This document shows, in pieces, positions 15,648-24,306 of a stretch of DNA of 64,000 bases. Position numbers and translations under genes: made by a program. The stretch is from the NCBI GenBank assembly GCA_030765525.1, contig JAVCCK010000007.1, positions 120,246 through 184,245 on the forward strand, in the 5' to 3' direction. Below the pieces are notes generated by a model, which was given only the letters and a program-made list of their open reading frames with translations, searched no databases and was not told where the DNA came from. Origin of the DNA: Candidatus Lernaella stagnicola (GTDB lineage: Bacteria > Lernaellota > Lernaellaia > Lernaellales > Lernaellaceae). Each line of letters starts with the position of its first letter. Positions within the stretch are counted from its first letter, which is position 1.

Positions 15648-16432
15648 ACGAAACCACCGCGACCCCGTCGACGCCCGCCAAGCGCGGCCTCATGAAGCGC
15701 TTGTACGACTGGGTTCTGCATTGGGCCGAAACCCCCTATGCCGTGCCCGCCCTGTTCTTTCTCGCGTTGGCCGAGTCAAGCTTCTTCCCCATCCCGCCGG
15801 ACGCGCTGCTGATCGTCATGTGCCTGGGCCTCGTGCACCGCAGTTTCCGTTACGCCGCATGGTGTTCGGTCGGTTCGATCATCGGCGGCGTCGCCGGGTA
15901 TTACATCGGCTACTTCTTCTTGGCCACCGTCGGCGTAAAGATCATCAACTTCTATCACGGGTGGGAAATCGTTCTGTCGCTGGCCGACAAGTACAGCCAA
16001 TACGGCGTGCTGTTTCTGGGCACCGCCGGCTTCACGCCGATTCCCTATAAAGTCTTCACGATTGTCACCGGCGCCTTTGACGCGATCGCCGTGGGAAAAA
16101 TTCAAAGCGCCGCCATCGTGGCCAACGTGAGCGACGTGTTGCGGGCCGCCGCTGAGACGCCCGCCCAATTGGCGGCCGTCGAACTCCGCGTGCAAGCCAT
16201 GAGCGACCAACTGACCAACATGAAAGCGATGGGGTTGGGAACCTTCGCGCTGGTTTCGGCCATCTCCCGCAGCGCCCGGTTCTTTCTCGTGGCGACGCTG
16301 ATTTACTTCTTTGGCGAGCGCATCAAAACCTTTATCGAAAAGTACTTCAATTTGCTCACCATCGCGTTTATGGTACTGCTGGTATTAGGATTCGTGCTGA
16401 TTAAATTCGTGTTCGGAAACCATGGCGGATAA
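15644..16432 (+). CDS. YqaA/DedA-like VTT-domain membrane protein
   Basis: 262 residues from ATG 15644. A soluble basic N-terminus is followed by the VTT (SNARE-associated) core, with ALAESSFFPIPPDALLIVMCLGL (about 40-65), two helices, and GFTPIPYKVFTIVTGA (about 130-145) with the re-entrant-loop proline motif. A helical insertion (about 155-195) and C-terminal membrane helices close it. DedA/VTT proteins move lipids such as undecaprenyl phosphate across the membrane; the YqaA branch has no settled substrate. It sits between pcm and a SLOG protein ahead of an NlpD-like gene. Confidence 0.82.
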   Translation: MNETTATPSTPAKRGLMKRLYDWVLHWAETPYAVPALFFLALAESSFFPIPPDALLIVMCLGLVHRSFRYAAWCSVGSIIGGVAGYYIGYFFLATVGVKIINFYHGWEIVLSLADKYSQYGVLFLGTAGFTPIPYKVFTIVTGAFDAIAVGKIQSAAIVANVSDVLRAAAETPAQLAAVELRVQAMSDQLTNMKAMGLGTFALVSAISRSARFFLVATLIYFFGERIKTFIEKYFNLLTIAFMVLLVLGFVLIKFVFGNHGG

Positions 16433-16895
16433 AGACAAAGTTCAAATCGCCGTGATCGGTGTCGCCGACGCCGATGCCGCGACCCGGCGGCTGGCTTATG
16501 AAGTCGGTCGCGCTATCACCGAAGCCGGCGCCGTGCTCTTGTGCGGCGGCATGGGCGGCGTGATGGAAGAGGCCGCGCGGGGCGCGCAAGAAGCGGGCGG
16601 TCTCGTGGTCGGTATTCTGCCCACCGACCGGCGCGGCAGCGGGAACTCGTATCTCGATGTGGAGGTCGTTACCGACATGGGACACGCGCGAAACGTGATT
16701 CTTGCCCACAGCGCCGACGCCCTGATCGCCGTGGCGGGTTCGTACGGCACGCTGTCGGAAATCGCCGTCGGGCTCAAATTGGGCAAGCCGGTGATCGGCC
16801 TGGGAACGTGGGACATCCCCGGCGTCGAGAAGGTCGATGATCCGGCAACGGCCGTTGCCCGTGCTCTTTCCCGATTGGGAGGTTTGCGTGCGTAG
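16422..16895 (+). CDS. SLOG-fold nucleotide-binding protein (TIGR00725-like)
   Basis: 157 residues. A Rossmann-like fold of the LOG/DprA superfamily: AVIGVADADAATR (about 10), CGGMGGVMEEAARGA (about 40) and the phosphate/ribose motif GSYGTLSEIAVGL (about 105). The fold binds nucleotides; this branch lacks the PGGxGTxxE active site of cytokinin-activating LOG enzymes, having GSYGTLSE instead. The ligand and role are unknown. It overlaps the upstream gene by 11 bases and the downstream LytM gene by 8. Confidence 0.75.
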   Translation: MADKDKVQIAVIGVADADAATRRLAYEVGRAITEAGAVLLCGGMGGVMEEAARGAQEAGGLVVGILPTDRRGSGNSYLDVEVVTDMGHARNVILAHSADALIAVAGSYGTLSEIAVGLKLGKPVIGLGTWDIPGVEKVDDPATAVARALSRLGGLRA

Positions 16896-17631
16896 ATTGA
16901 TTGTTCTGGCGGTCTTGTTACTGGTGTGCTTCACGCTGACCGGGTGCGCCTACTACCACAAGGTGCAGCCCGGCGATACTTTGTACAAACTGAGCAAGGA
17001 TTACGGCGTGTCCGTGCAGGAGATCCAGCGCGCGAACCCCGGCGTCGATCCGTACAGTTTGCAGATCGGGCAGGGCATCAAAATCCCGCGCTTCCCCGAT
17101 CAACGCGTGGCGAACTACACGAAAAAGACGGAACCCAAGGCGCGCGTAGCGCCCACGCCGCAACCTCGAATAACGATCCGCCCGCAACCGACGCCGAATC
17201 CCTCAGCGAAAAAACCCGGCCGCTCCAGCGCCGTGGTAACCAACAGCCAACCCCGCTTTGTCTGGCCTGTGCAGGGTGGCGCGGTGAAAACTCATTTCGG
17301 AACGGTGATCGACGGAGCGCCGACGCACGGCATCGAAATCGGCGCGGCGCGCGGCACGCCGGTGGTGGCGGCGGCGGACGGCAAGGTGATTCTGTCGTCG
17401 TCGGAATTCAAAGGCTACGGCAACATGGTCGTGCTGCGTCACGACAACAATTTCTTCACGATTTACAGTTATAACCAGCGGAACTTCGTCAAAAAGGGGC
17501 AGCAGATTACCCAGGGGCAGAAAATCGCCGAGGTCGGCCAAAGCGGTCGCGCCACCGAATCGGCGCTGCACTTCCAAATACGCATCGGCGCCAAGGCGGT
17601 CGACCCCCTGATGTATCTGCCGCGGCGCTGA
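16888..17631 (+). CDS. LysM + degenerate M23 (LytM) lipoprotein, NlpD-like
   Basis: 247 residues from GTG 16888 behind GGGAGG. The signal ends with lipobox LTGC. A LysM domain (about 22-68, VQPGDTLYKLSKDYGVSVQEI) binds peptidoglycan. A Pro-rich linker leads to an M23 domain (about 140-247). Zinc ligands are largely lost: the canonical H-x-G-x-D is THGIE, and the H-x-H site region reads YSYNQ, with only LHFQIR retained. This matches NlpD/EnvC-type activators of cell-wall amidases rather than an active endopeptidase. Gene order surE-pcm-...-nlpD recalls the enteric surE-pcm-nlpD-rpoS cluster, but rpoS is absent here. Confidence 0.8.
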   Translation: MRRLIVLAVLLLVCFTLTGCAYYHKVQPGDTLYKLSKDYGVSVQEIQRANPGVDPYSLQIGQGIKIPRFPDQRVANYTKKTEPKARVAPTPQPRITIRPQPTPNPSAKKPGRSSAVVTNSQPRFVWPVQGGAVKTHFGTVIDGAPTHGIEIGAARGTPVVAAADGKVILSSSEFKGYGNMVVLRHDNNFFTIYSYNQRNFVKKGQQITQGQKIAEVGQSGRATESALHFQIRIGAKAVDPLMYLPRR

Positions 17632-17666
17632 CACTCGTGGTCGCAGCGAAGGAATAGGAGAGTGGG

Positions 17667-18188
17667 ATGGAACTAAAAGAAATTGCCGCGTTGATCCGTG
17701 ATGTGCCCGATTTTCCCAAACCGGGGATCATCTTTAAAGACATCACAACCCTGACCTCCGACGCCGCCGGCTTTCGCGCCGTGATGGACATCTTCATCGA
17801 CCGCTACAAGGACCAGAAGATCGACAAAATCGTCGGTATCGAATCACGCGGTTTCGTCTTCGGCGGCGCACTGGGTTTCGAACTCCATTGCGGCGTGCAA
17901 CTCATGCGCAAGCCCGGCAAGTTACCCGCCGACACCATCAGCGCCAGCTACGAGTTGGAGTACGGCACCGCCACGCTCGAACTGCACAAGGACGCCGTGA
18001 AGCCGGGAGAACGCGTGCTGATTATCGATGACCTGCTTGCCACGGGCGGTACGATTGAGGCCGCTACGGAACTCGTCGAACGGCTCGGCGGTCAAGTCGT
18101 CGAGTTGGCTTTCGTCATCGAACTGGATTTCTTACATGGACGCGAAAAAACCGGCGACCGGCCGATCTTCAGCATCCTCCATTTCTAA
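17667..18188 (+). CDS. apt: Adenine phosphoribosyltransferase
   Basis: 173 residues, the usual length. Apt salvages adenine with PRPP to give AMP. The PRPP-binding signature VLIIDDLLATGGTIEAA is at about 112-128, the N-terminal IRDVPDFPKPGIIFKDITTL at about 9-29, and the flexible loop GIESRGFVFG at about 58. An ATAGGAGAG ribosome site lies about 6 bases before the ATG. queE begins inside its 3' end. Confidence 0.96.
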   Translation: MELKEIAALIRDVPDFPKPGIIFKDITTLTSDAAGFRAVMDIFIDRYKDQKIDKIVGIESRGFVFGGALGFELHCGVQLMRKPGKLPADTISASYELEYGTATLELHKDAVKPGERVLIIDDLLATGGTIEAATELVERLGGQVVELAFVIELDFLHGREKTGDRPIFSILHF

Positions 18189-18828
18189 CACGCTGCGGGT
18201 CTGCGAAACTTTCCTGAGCCTCAGCGGCGAAAGTACGCGCCAGGGCCGGCCCGCGTGGTTCATCCGTCTCGGCGGCTGCAACCTGCGATGCGCCTGGTGC
18301 GATACTTCCTATGCGTGGGCGGAGGGCGAACCGCGGCGCATCAGCGAACTGGCTGATGAGGCTGCGGCCTCCGGGGCCGAATTGGCCGTCGTTACCGGCG
18401 GCGAACCCCTCCTGCAACGCGGCGTGAATCTCCTGATTTCCGCACTGGATGAGCGCGGCCTGACCATCCTGGTCGAGACCAACGGCACGCAATTCCTCGG
18501 CGACCTCGATCCCGTCGCGATCCGCATTGTGGATGTCAAACCGCCTTCGGCCGAGGCGGGAGAACCTTTTCTCATGCGAAACCTCGACCACGTACGGTCT
18601 CAGGACGAACTCAAGTTCCCCGTAGCCGATCGGCAAGACTTCGATTTTGCACTAGATTTCGTGACGCGCCACCGCCTTGGCGAACGGTGTGCCCTGTTGT
18701 TGTCGCCGGTCGCGGGTCGCGTCGATCCCGCCGAAGTCGCCGAGTGGATGCTGGAAGCAGGTGCCGGATTCCGCCTGCAACTGCAACTCCACAAGATATT
18801 GTGGGGTGAGGACGTGAAGGGACGCTAG
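18136..18828 (+). CDS. queE: 7-carboxy-7-deazaguanine synthase (radical SAM)
   Basis: 230 residues from ATG 18136, overlapping apt by 53 bases; a later start would be a CTG only. QueE rearranges 6-carboxytetrahydropterin to CDG in queuosine synthesis. The cluster motif CNLRCAWCDT (C-x3-C-x2-C, about residues 51-60) fits canonical radical SAM spacing. GGEPLLQ (about 95) contacts SAM, and VETNGT follows at about 118. LSPVAGR and FRLQLQLHKILWG near the end are typical of QueE. No queC, queD or queF is in the window. Confidence 0.88.
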   Translation: MDAKKPATGRSSASSISNTLRVCETFLSLSGESTRQGRPAWFIRLGGCNLRCAWCDTSYAWAEGEPRRISELADEAAASGAELAVVTGGEPLLQRGVNLLISALDERGLTILVETNGTQFLGDLDPVAIRIVDVKPPSAEAGEPFLMRNLDHVRSQDELKFPVADRQDFDFALDFVTRHRLGERCALLLSPVAGRVDPAEVAEWMLEAGAGFRLQLQLHKILWGEDVKGR

Positions 18829-18900
18829 ATATTGCGCTGCACGGGGTGTCGTGTTACGATCCGCCCGCCAAATAATCACGCAAGAACAAGGGAGTGCGTC

Positions 18901-19338
18901 ATGCGACTTATCGTCGGCAGCGACCATGGCGGCTTGGCGTTGAAAAACATCGTACGCGATCACCTGGCCGACCTGGGCCACGACGTAACCGATGTCGGCA
19001 CGCACACCGACGAAAGCACGGATTACCCCGACTTCGGCCGCCTTGTGGCGGAAATGGTCGCCCGGGACGAAGCCGATTTGGGCATCGTTGTTTGCGGAAC
19101 CGGCATAGGTATCGGGATTGCGGCAAACAAGGTCAAGGGCATCCGCGCGGCTCTGTGTACGAATTGCTTCATGGCCCGCATGGCGCGCCAGCACAACGAC
19201 GCCAACGTGTTGTGCCTCGGCGGGCGCGTCCTGGGCGACGCGCTGGCTCTGGAGATTGTCGATACCTTCTTACGGCATGATTTCGAAGGCGGTCGCCACG
19301 CACGGCGGGTCAAAAAAATCGAGGAAATCGAGAGCTGA
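18901..19338 (+). CDS. rpiB: Ribose 5-phosphate isomerase B
   Basis: 145 residues. RpiB interconverts ribose-5-P and ribulose-5-P in the pentose phosphate pathway. SDHGGLALK (about 7-15), the DYPDF block and the active-site CGTGIGIGIAANKVKGIRAALC (Cys about 66) are all present, with NVLCLGGR and the C-terminal GGRHARRVKKIEEIE. The ATG at 18901 follows AAGGGAGTGCGTC. The 72 bases after queE contain no clear promoter. It is metabolically linked to tkt at 57167. Confidence 0.94.
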   Translation: MRLIVGSDHGGLALKNIVRDHLADLGHDVTDVGTHTDESTDYPDFGRLVAEMVARDEADLGIVVCGTGIGIGIAANKVKGIRAALCTNCFMARMARQHNDANVLCLGGRVLGDALALEIVDTFLRHDFEGGRHARRVKKIEEIES

Positions 19339-19390
19339 ACCCCCGGTTCAGCGCGTCGAGGCAATAACCAAGCAGGCAAGGAGCTAGGCG

Positions 19391-19849
19391 ATGCGTTGCA
19401 GAAAATGCGGGCACGACCAGAGCAAAGTGATGGACTCCAGGTTCCGGCCGGAGCAAAACCTGATCCGCCGGCGGCGCTTGTGCCTCAGTTGCGGGTACCG
19501 ATTCACGACCCACGAACGCGTTGTGATGACGATGCCCCTGGTGATCAAAAAGGACGATAGCCGCGAAAGCTTCGAACGCGAAAAAGTGTATGCGGGCATC
19601 CGCCGCGCTTGCGAAAAGCTTCCCATCTCCGTCGAGCAGATGGAGAACCTCGTCGGCGAAGTCGAACGCTACGTGCAGGAAATCGGCTCCGACGAAGTGC
19701 CCAGCAGCCTCATCGGCGAGTTCGTCGTGCAACGTCTCCGCGACTTGCACCCGGTCGCTTATGTACGTTTTGCGTCAGTTTATAAGTCGTTTAAAGACGT
19801 AGACGACTTCATGTTGGAACTAAAAGAGATCCTGGATGACAGAAAATAA
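19391..19849 (+). CDS. nrdR: Transcriptional repressor NrdR
   Basis: 152 residues. NrdR represses ribonucleotide reductase genes in response to ATP/dATP. An N-terminal zinc ribbon (CxxC at 3-6, CLSCGYRF at about 31-38) with the RRRRLC basic patch is followed by an ATP-cone domain (VIKKDDSRESFEREKVYAGIRRACEK, about 52-77). It heads the riboflavin gene run and overlaps ribD by 14 bases, a linkage seen in many proteobacteria (nrdR-ribD-ribE-ribBA-ribH-nusB). Confidence 0.97.
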   Translation: MRCRKCGHDQSKVMDSRFRPEQNLIRRRRLCLSCGYRFTTHERVVMTMPLVIKKDDSRESFEREKVYAGIRRACEKLPISVEQMENLVGEVERYVQEIGSDEVPSSLIGEFVVQRLRDLHPVAYVRFASVYKSFKDVDDFMLELKEILDDRK

Positions 19850-20996
19850 CGTCGCGCGACCCTCAAGGGACGCCGATCGGATGCGCCGCGTCTTGCGGCT
19901 GGCGGCTCGCGGCCGAGGATGGACCAGCCCCAACCCCATGGTCGGGGCTGTTTTAGTCAAAGACGGCCATATCATCGGCGAAGGGTTCCATACCGCCGTC
20001 GGCAAACGCCACGCCGAACGCGAAGCCCTGGCCGACGCCCGGCGCCGCGGCAACGATCCCGCCGGCGCGACGATGTACGTCAACCTCGAACCGTGCTGCC
20101 ACTACGGCCGCACGCCGCCTTGCACCGATGCCATCATGGAAGCGGGCGTGGCCAAGGTTGTCGTTGCTCACCAAGACCCCAATCCGCAAGTCAACGGCCA
20201 CGGCCTGACGATTCTGAAAGAAGCGGGTCTCGAGGTCGAAGTCGGCGTCTTGGCCGACGAAGCCATCCGCCTTAATCAGGTCTACTGCCGGTATATCTGC
20301 TCCCAGCGGCCCTTCGTTACGCTGAAGGCTGCGACCACCCTGGACGGCAAAATCGCCACAGTGACCGGCCACAGCAAGTGGGTGAGCGGCCCTGCGGCGT
20401 TGCGTTACGCCCACCATCTGCGGCACGTCAACGACGCCGTTCTGGTCGGAGTCGACACCGTCATCGCTGACGACCCCCGGCTCACGTGCCGGCCCGGTGT
20501 GGAGCAAGATGTGCGGCAACCCCTGCGCGTGGTTGTGGATTCCACCCTGCGAACGCCGGAAGACTCCGTAATCGTCAGTGGGACGCTGCCGGCGCAAACC
20601 GTGATTGCCACCACCGACCGCTCGGACAGCGAAAAGCGAAAGCGCCTTGCCAAAGAGAGCGTTTTGGTGAAAAGATTCCCCGCGGACGAGACCGGCCGGG
20701 TCGACCTGGCCGCATTGCTCGTCTGGTTGCACCGGCGCGAAGTGGCCGGCCTGCTTGTCGAAGGCGGCGGCCGGGTGCACGCTTCGTTTGTGCGCGCCGG
20801 GTTGGCCGATAAATTGGAGCTCGTTCTCGCCCCGAAACTTGTCGGCGGCGAGGGCGGGGCGTCGTGGATGGCGGGCGTGTTGGCCGAAACGATGAACGAA
20901 GCCGTCGTGCTGCGCGATATGCGGGTGCGGCAACTCGGATCGGACTGGCTGATCGAAGGCCTTTTTGAGGAAGTAGGCGGATGTTTACTGGACTGA
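19836..20996 (+). CDS. ribD: Bifunctional diaminohydroxyphosphoribosylaminopyrimidine deaminase/reductase
   Basis: 386 residues. RibD carries out steps 2 and 3 of riboflavin synthesis. The zinc-dependent deaminase domain (1-150) has HAEREAL (about 52) and PCCHYGRTPPC (about 87-97). The reductase domain (about 155-380) has TLKAATTLDGKIAT, the HSKWVSGPAALRYAHHLRHVNDAVLVG block and VEGGGRVHASF. Overlapping frames on both sides (nrdR 14 bases, ribE 16 bases) indicate coupled translation. Confidence 0.96.
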   Translation: MTENNVARPSRDADRMRRVLRLAARGRGWTSPNPMVGAVLVKDGHIIGEGFHTAVGKRHAEREALADARRRGNDPAGATMYVNLEPCCHYGRTPPCTDAIMEAGVAKVVVAHQDPNPQVNGHGLTILKEAGLEVEVGVLADEAIRLNQVYCRYICSQRPFVTLKAATTLDGKIATVTGHSKWVSGPAALRYAHHLRHVNDAVLVGVDTVIADDPRLTCRPGVEQDVRQPLRVVVDSTLRTPEDSVIVSGTLPAQTVIATTDRSDSEKRKRLAKESVLVKRFPADETGRVDLAALLVWLHRREVAGLLVEGGGRVHASFVRAGLADKLELVLAPKLVGGEGGASWMAGVLAETMNEAVVLRDMRVRQLGSDWLIEGLFEEVGGCLLD

Positions 20997-21637
20997 TCAC
21001 AAGCATCGGAACGCTTACTTCCGTGGCGCGGCGCGGCGAAAACCTTGTGTTTCGCGTGCGTGCCCAGCCTGCTTTCGACGACATCCAGCTTGGCGAATCG
21101 ATCGCGCTGGACGGCTATTGCCAAACGGTCGTCGCCGTGGACGGGCCGGCATTCGAAGTCGAAGTCAGCCCCGAAACCGCGGCCAGGACCACGGCCGGGG
21201 CGCGGCGTGCGGGTGACCGGCTGAATCTGGAGCGGGCGCTGCGCGTCGGCGACCGCTTGGGCGGTCACGTGGTAGCGGGTCACGTGGACGGCGTGGGAGA
21301 TATCCGGTCGATCGCAGAGAAGGGCGGATTCGTCGTCGTGGCGATTGCGGCTCCGGCGGATATCCTCCGCTACTGCGTGTCGAAAGGATCGATTGCCGTG
21401 GACGGCATCAGCCTGACGATCAACGCCGTTGACGATACGGGAATGGAATTGGGCATCATTCCGCACACCTGGAACGCCACGACGCTGCACGAGCGGCGGC
21501 GCGGCGACAAGGTCAATGTGGAAGCCGATATCATCGGTAAGTATATCGAGCGGTTCTGGAGCGCGCGCTTCGGCGAGGACTCCGAAAAGAGCCGCGTCAC
21601 CAAGGGTTTTCTTGCGGAACATGGGTTCCTGAAATAG
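20981..21637 (+). CDS. ribE: Riboflavin synthase alpha chain
   Basis: 218 residues with two lumazine-binding repeats, the family plan. It dismutates two 6,7-dimethyl-8-ribityllumazine molecules to riboflavin. The N-terminus MFTGLITSIGTL is invariant; repeat 1 covers about 1-95 and repeat 2 (GHVVAGHVDGVGDI, then KGSIAVDGISLTIN) about 96-200. It overlaps ribD by 16 bases and is followed 9 bases later by ribBA. Confidence 0.96.
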   Translation: MFTGLITSIGTLTSVARRGENLVFRVRAQPAFDDIQLGESIALDGYCQTVVAVDGPAFEVEVSPETAARTTAGARRAGDRLNLERALRVGDRLGGHVVAGHVDGVGDIRSIAEKGGFVVVAIAAPADILRYCVSKGSIAVDGISLTINAVDDTGMELGIIPHTWNATTLHERRRGDKVNVEADIIGKYIERFWSARFGEDSEKSRVTKGFLAEHGFLK

Positions 21638-21646
21638 GCGGACAAT

Positions 21647-22894
21647 ATGGCACTGGCGACAATACCGGAAGTAATCGAAGAAATGCGCAACGGCCGGATG
21701 ATCATTCTGGTCGATGACGAGGATCGTGAAAACGAAGGCGACTTGTGCGTAGCGGCCGAGCACATCACGCCCGACGCTATCAACTTCATGAGCAAATTCG
21801 GCCGCGGCCTCGTTTGCCTGGCCATGACCGAGGAGCGCGCCGACGTACTCGATCTACAGCCGATGGTGGCCGACAACACCAGCCGGTTCGGCACCGCGTT
21901 CACTGTCAGCATCGAAGCCCGGCAGGGCGTTACCACCGGTATCTCGGCTCATGACCGCGCCACCACCGTGCAGGTTGCGGTCAACGAGAACGCCACTTCC
22001 GCCGACTTGGCGCGACCCGGCCACATTTTTCCGTTGCGGGCCGTGCGCGGCGGCGTCCTGCGACGGACGGGTCAAACCGAGGGCAGCGTCGACTTATGCC
22101 GCCTGGCCGGCCTCAAGCCCATGGCGGTTATTTGCGAGGTGATGAAAGACGACGGCACCATGGCCCGCCTGCCGGACCTGAAGGAGTTCGCCGCCGAACA
22201 CAACATGCTGATCTGCTCGATCGTCGACATCATCGAATGGCGCATGAAAACGGAGGTGCACGTGCGCTGTATCGCCGAAGCGCACATACCGACTCTATAC
22301 GGCGGTGAATTCAGGGCGATGGTGTTCGTCTCCGATGTGGAAGCCGGCGAATTGGAGCACGTCGCCTTAGTCAAGGGCGATGTCCAAACCGAGGAGCCGA
22401 TTCTCGCCCGCGTGCATTCCAGTTGCCTCACCGGCGACGTCTTCGGCTCGCTGCGCTGCGACTGCGGCAGCCAATTGCACCGCGCGATGGAAATGGTCAA
22501 CGACGAAGGACGCGGCGTCATCCTGTATATGAATCAGGAAGGCCGCGGGATCGGACTGGGCAACAAAATCAAAGCCTACGCGCTGCAGGAGCAGGGGCGC
22601 GACACCGTTCAGGCCAACGAAGACCTCGGATTCAAAGCCGATTTACGTGACTACGGCGTCGGGGCGCAGATCCTCGTCTCACTCGGCATCAAGAATATTC
22701 GCCTCTTGACCAACAATCCCCGCAAAGTCATCGGATTGTCCGGCTACGGTTTGAATATCGCGGATCGCGTTCCGATCGAAGTAGGGTATACTAAGGAAAA
22801 TATCACGTATATGAGGACCAAAAAGGAGAAGCTCGGACACGAGCTCCATGAGGTCGATAACTGCTGTGAGGAAGATTCGAATGAAGGTCATTGA
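21647..22894 (+). CDS. ribBA: Bifunctional DHBP synthase/GTP cyclohydrolase II
   Basis: 415 residues. The N-half (1-205) makes 3,4-dihydroxy-2-butanone 4-phosphate from ribulose-5-[11 protein letters not shown] (about 25), [10 protein letters not shown] and TGISAHDRA are the acidic and substrate loops. The C-half (206-400) opens GTP: zinc site C-x10-C-x-C in [17 protein letters not shown], then [15 protein letters not shown] and [14 protein letters not shown]. Both activities look intact, unlike fusions with a dead half. It supplies both RibD and RibH substrates. ribH starts inside its last 14 bases. Confidence 0.96.
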   Translation: MALATIPEVIEEMRNGRMIILVDDEDRENEGDLCVAAEHITPDAINFMSKFGRGLVCLAMTEERADVLDLQPMVADNTSRFGTAFTVSIEARQGVTTGISAHDRATTVQVAVNENATSADLARPGHIFPLRAVRGGVLRRTGQTEGSVDLCRLAGLKPMAVICEVMKDDGTMARLPDLKEFAAEHNMLICSIVDIIEWRMKTEVHVRCIAEAHIPTLYGGEFRAMVFVSDVEAGELEHVALVKGDVQTEEPILARVHSSCLTGDVFGSLRCDCGSQLHRAMEMVNDEGRGVILYMNQEGRGIGLGNKIKAYALQEQGRDTVQANEDLGFKADLRDYGVGAQILVSLGIKNIRLLTNNPRKVIGLSGYGLNIADRVPIEVGYTKENITYMRTKKEKLGHELHEVDNCCEEDSNEGH

Positions 22895-23339
22895 AGGAAA
22901 ACTTAGTGCCAAAGGCTGTACGTTTGCCCTGGTCGTTTCCCGGTGGAACAGCTTTATCACCAGCAAATTGTTGGACGGCGCCATCGACATCATCGTCCGT
23001 CACGACGGCGACCGCGACAAGATTACCGTTGTCTGGGCGCCCGGCGCCTTCGAGCTGCCGGCGATCGTCAGTCGCGTGGCCGGCGGTGACTACGACGCCG
23101 TCATCGCCCTGGGTTGCGTCATTCGCGGAGGAACGCCGCACTTTGACTACATTGCCGCCGAGGTCAGCAAGGGCGTGGCTCATGTCGCGCTCGAAGGCAA
23201 AGTACCCGTCAGCTTTGGAGTGTTAACAACCGACACCATCGAGCAGGCCATCGAACGCGCCGGTAGCAAAGCCGGCAACAAGGGCGCTGAAGCGGCCATG
23301 GCCGCGCTCGAGATGATCGACCTCTACAGGCAAGTATAA
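22881..23339 (+). CDS. ribH: 6,7-dimethyl-8-ribityllumazine synthase
   Basis: 152 residues from ATG 22881 behind GAGGAAGA. It condenses the pyrimidinedione with [22 protein letters not shown] (about 17-35), [10 protein letters not shown] (about 52), [23 protein letters not shown] (about 77-100, with the catalytic His) and [11 protein letters not shown] are characteristic. ATG 22848 would add an 11-residue tail inside ribBA and is not preferred. nusB follows 7 bases later. Confidence 0.95.
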   Translation: MKVIEGKLSAKGCTFALVVSRWNSFITSKLLDGAIDIIVRHDGDRDKITVVWAPGAFELPAIVSRVAGGDYDAVIALGCVIRGGTPHFDYIAAEVSKGVAHVALEGKVPVSFGVLTTDTIEQAIERAGSKAGNKGAEAAMAALEMIDLYRQV

Positions 23340-23346
23340 GGGCGTT

Positions 23347-23763
23347 ATGGGAAACCGACACAAGGCGCGTGAATTCACGCTCCAGATACTGTACGCGCAT
23401 GACTTGGTTGGCACGGAGTTGGAGAAAATCCTCGAACTTTTTTGGCGCGATATTCAAGTCGCGCCGGAGGTCCGAGAATTTTGCGACCGACTCGTAGTCG
23501 GCGTCTTAAATCACAGAGAGGAAATCGACAAATTGCTGGCGCAGTATTCGGAGAATTGGAGCTTGGAACGCATGAACGGCGTTGACCGCAACGTGCTGCG
23601 TCTGGCCACCTTCGAAGTCCTGTTCTGTCCCGAGATCCCGAAGAACGTGACCATTAACGAGGCGGTGGAAATAGGCAAGCGCTTCGGGTCGGAAGACTCC
23701 GGCGCCTTCGTCAACGGCATCATCGACAAAATCGCCCGGGATCACAAAAAAGAGGAAATGTAA
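23347..23763 (+). CDS. nusB: Transcription antitermination factor NusB
   Basis: 138 residues. NusB binds boxA RNA with S10 and supports rRNA antitermination. It is all-helical with the N-terminal Arg/Lys-rich HKAREFTLQILYAHD (about 4-18), the middle WSLERMNGVDRNVLRLATFEVLF (about 62-84) and the end INEAVEIGKRFGSEDSGAFVNGIIDKIA (about 100-128). Its place after ribH is the standard ribH-nusB linkage. Confidence 0.95.
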   Translation: MGNRHKAREFTLQILYAHDLVGTELEKILELFWRDIQVAPEVREFCDRLVVGVLNHREEIDKLLAQYSENWSLERMNGVDRNVLRLATFEVLFCPEIPKNVTINEAVEIGKRFGSEDSGAFVNGIIDKIARDHKKEEM

Positions 23764-23772
23764 GCAAAGGAT

Positions 23773-24297
23773 ATGAAACTTCGGGGCACCAGCCAACGAT
23801 CCGACCAGGTTCCAACCGACACCCTCGTTCTATCCTTTTTCAAGGACGAACGACCGTTGAAGGGCGCCACCGGGTTGTCGGACTGGCATCTAAGCGGCCG
23901 CATCTCCAGACTCATCATGCAGCATTTCGTGGACGGCACCTTCGGCGAACCTCTGCTCATGCCCGCACTGCGCCGCATGCCGTGCGACAAAATCATGGTA
24001 GCGGGCCTCGGACGCCGCGAGAATTACACCATCCAAGCCTACCGCACGATCTGTAAAAAGATCTGCGAAGCCTTGGCCAAACTCAACGTGACCGATTTCG
24101 CGCTCGAATTGCCGGGCGTGGCATTGTCCGAACTCGACGCGGCCGAGGCTGCGGAAATCCTCGGCAACGCGATCGCCGAGCGCTTCGGCGGAGACAAAGA
24201 ACGCCTGGCGCGCGTGGAAGTCACGGTGTTTGCCGAGCGTCGCCATTTGAAGATAATCAACCCCATTTTGGCGAGGTTGGAACGAAGCCTGGGGTAG
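23773..24297 (+). CDS. Stand-alone peptidase M17 N-terminal (macro-like) domain protein
   Basis: 174 residues. The whole protein looks like the N-terminal domain of cytosol aminopeptidases: DTLVLSFFKDERPLKGATGLSD (about 16-38), a region like SRLIMQHFVDGTFGE, then KIMVAGLGRRENYTIQAYRTICKKI (about 72-97), matching the part of LeuA/PepA that binds hexamer partners or DNA. The C-terminal metallo-peptidase with its NTDAEGR motif is missing, and the gene ends cleanly before trkA, so this is not a frameshifted fragment. Such orphan M17_N genes are known, but their role is not. It lies 9 bases after nusB. Confidence 0.65.
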   Translation: MKLRGTSQRSDQVPTDTLVLSFFKDERPLKGATGLSDWHLSGRISRLIMQHFVDGTFGEPLLMPALRRMPCDKIMVAGLGRRENYTIQAYRTICKKICEALAKLNVTDFALELPGVALSELDAAEAAEILGNAIAERFGGDKERLARVEVTVFAERRHLKIINPILARLERSLG

Positions 24298-24306
24298 AGG
24301 TAGGTC

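Noticed and set aside
19339..19390. FMN riboswitch before the rib genes
   Set aside because: The gap is only 52 bases and shows none of the conserved RFN helices.
20405..21763. 452-codon minus-strand frame opposite ribD-ribE-ribBA
   Set aside because: Antisense to three unmistakable enzymes; no motif, no ribosome site, low-complexity Ser/Arg stretches.
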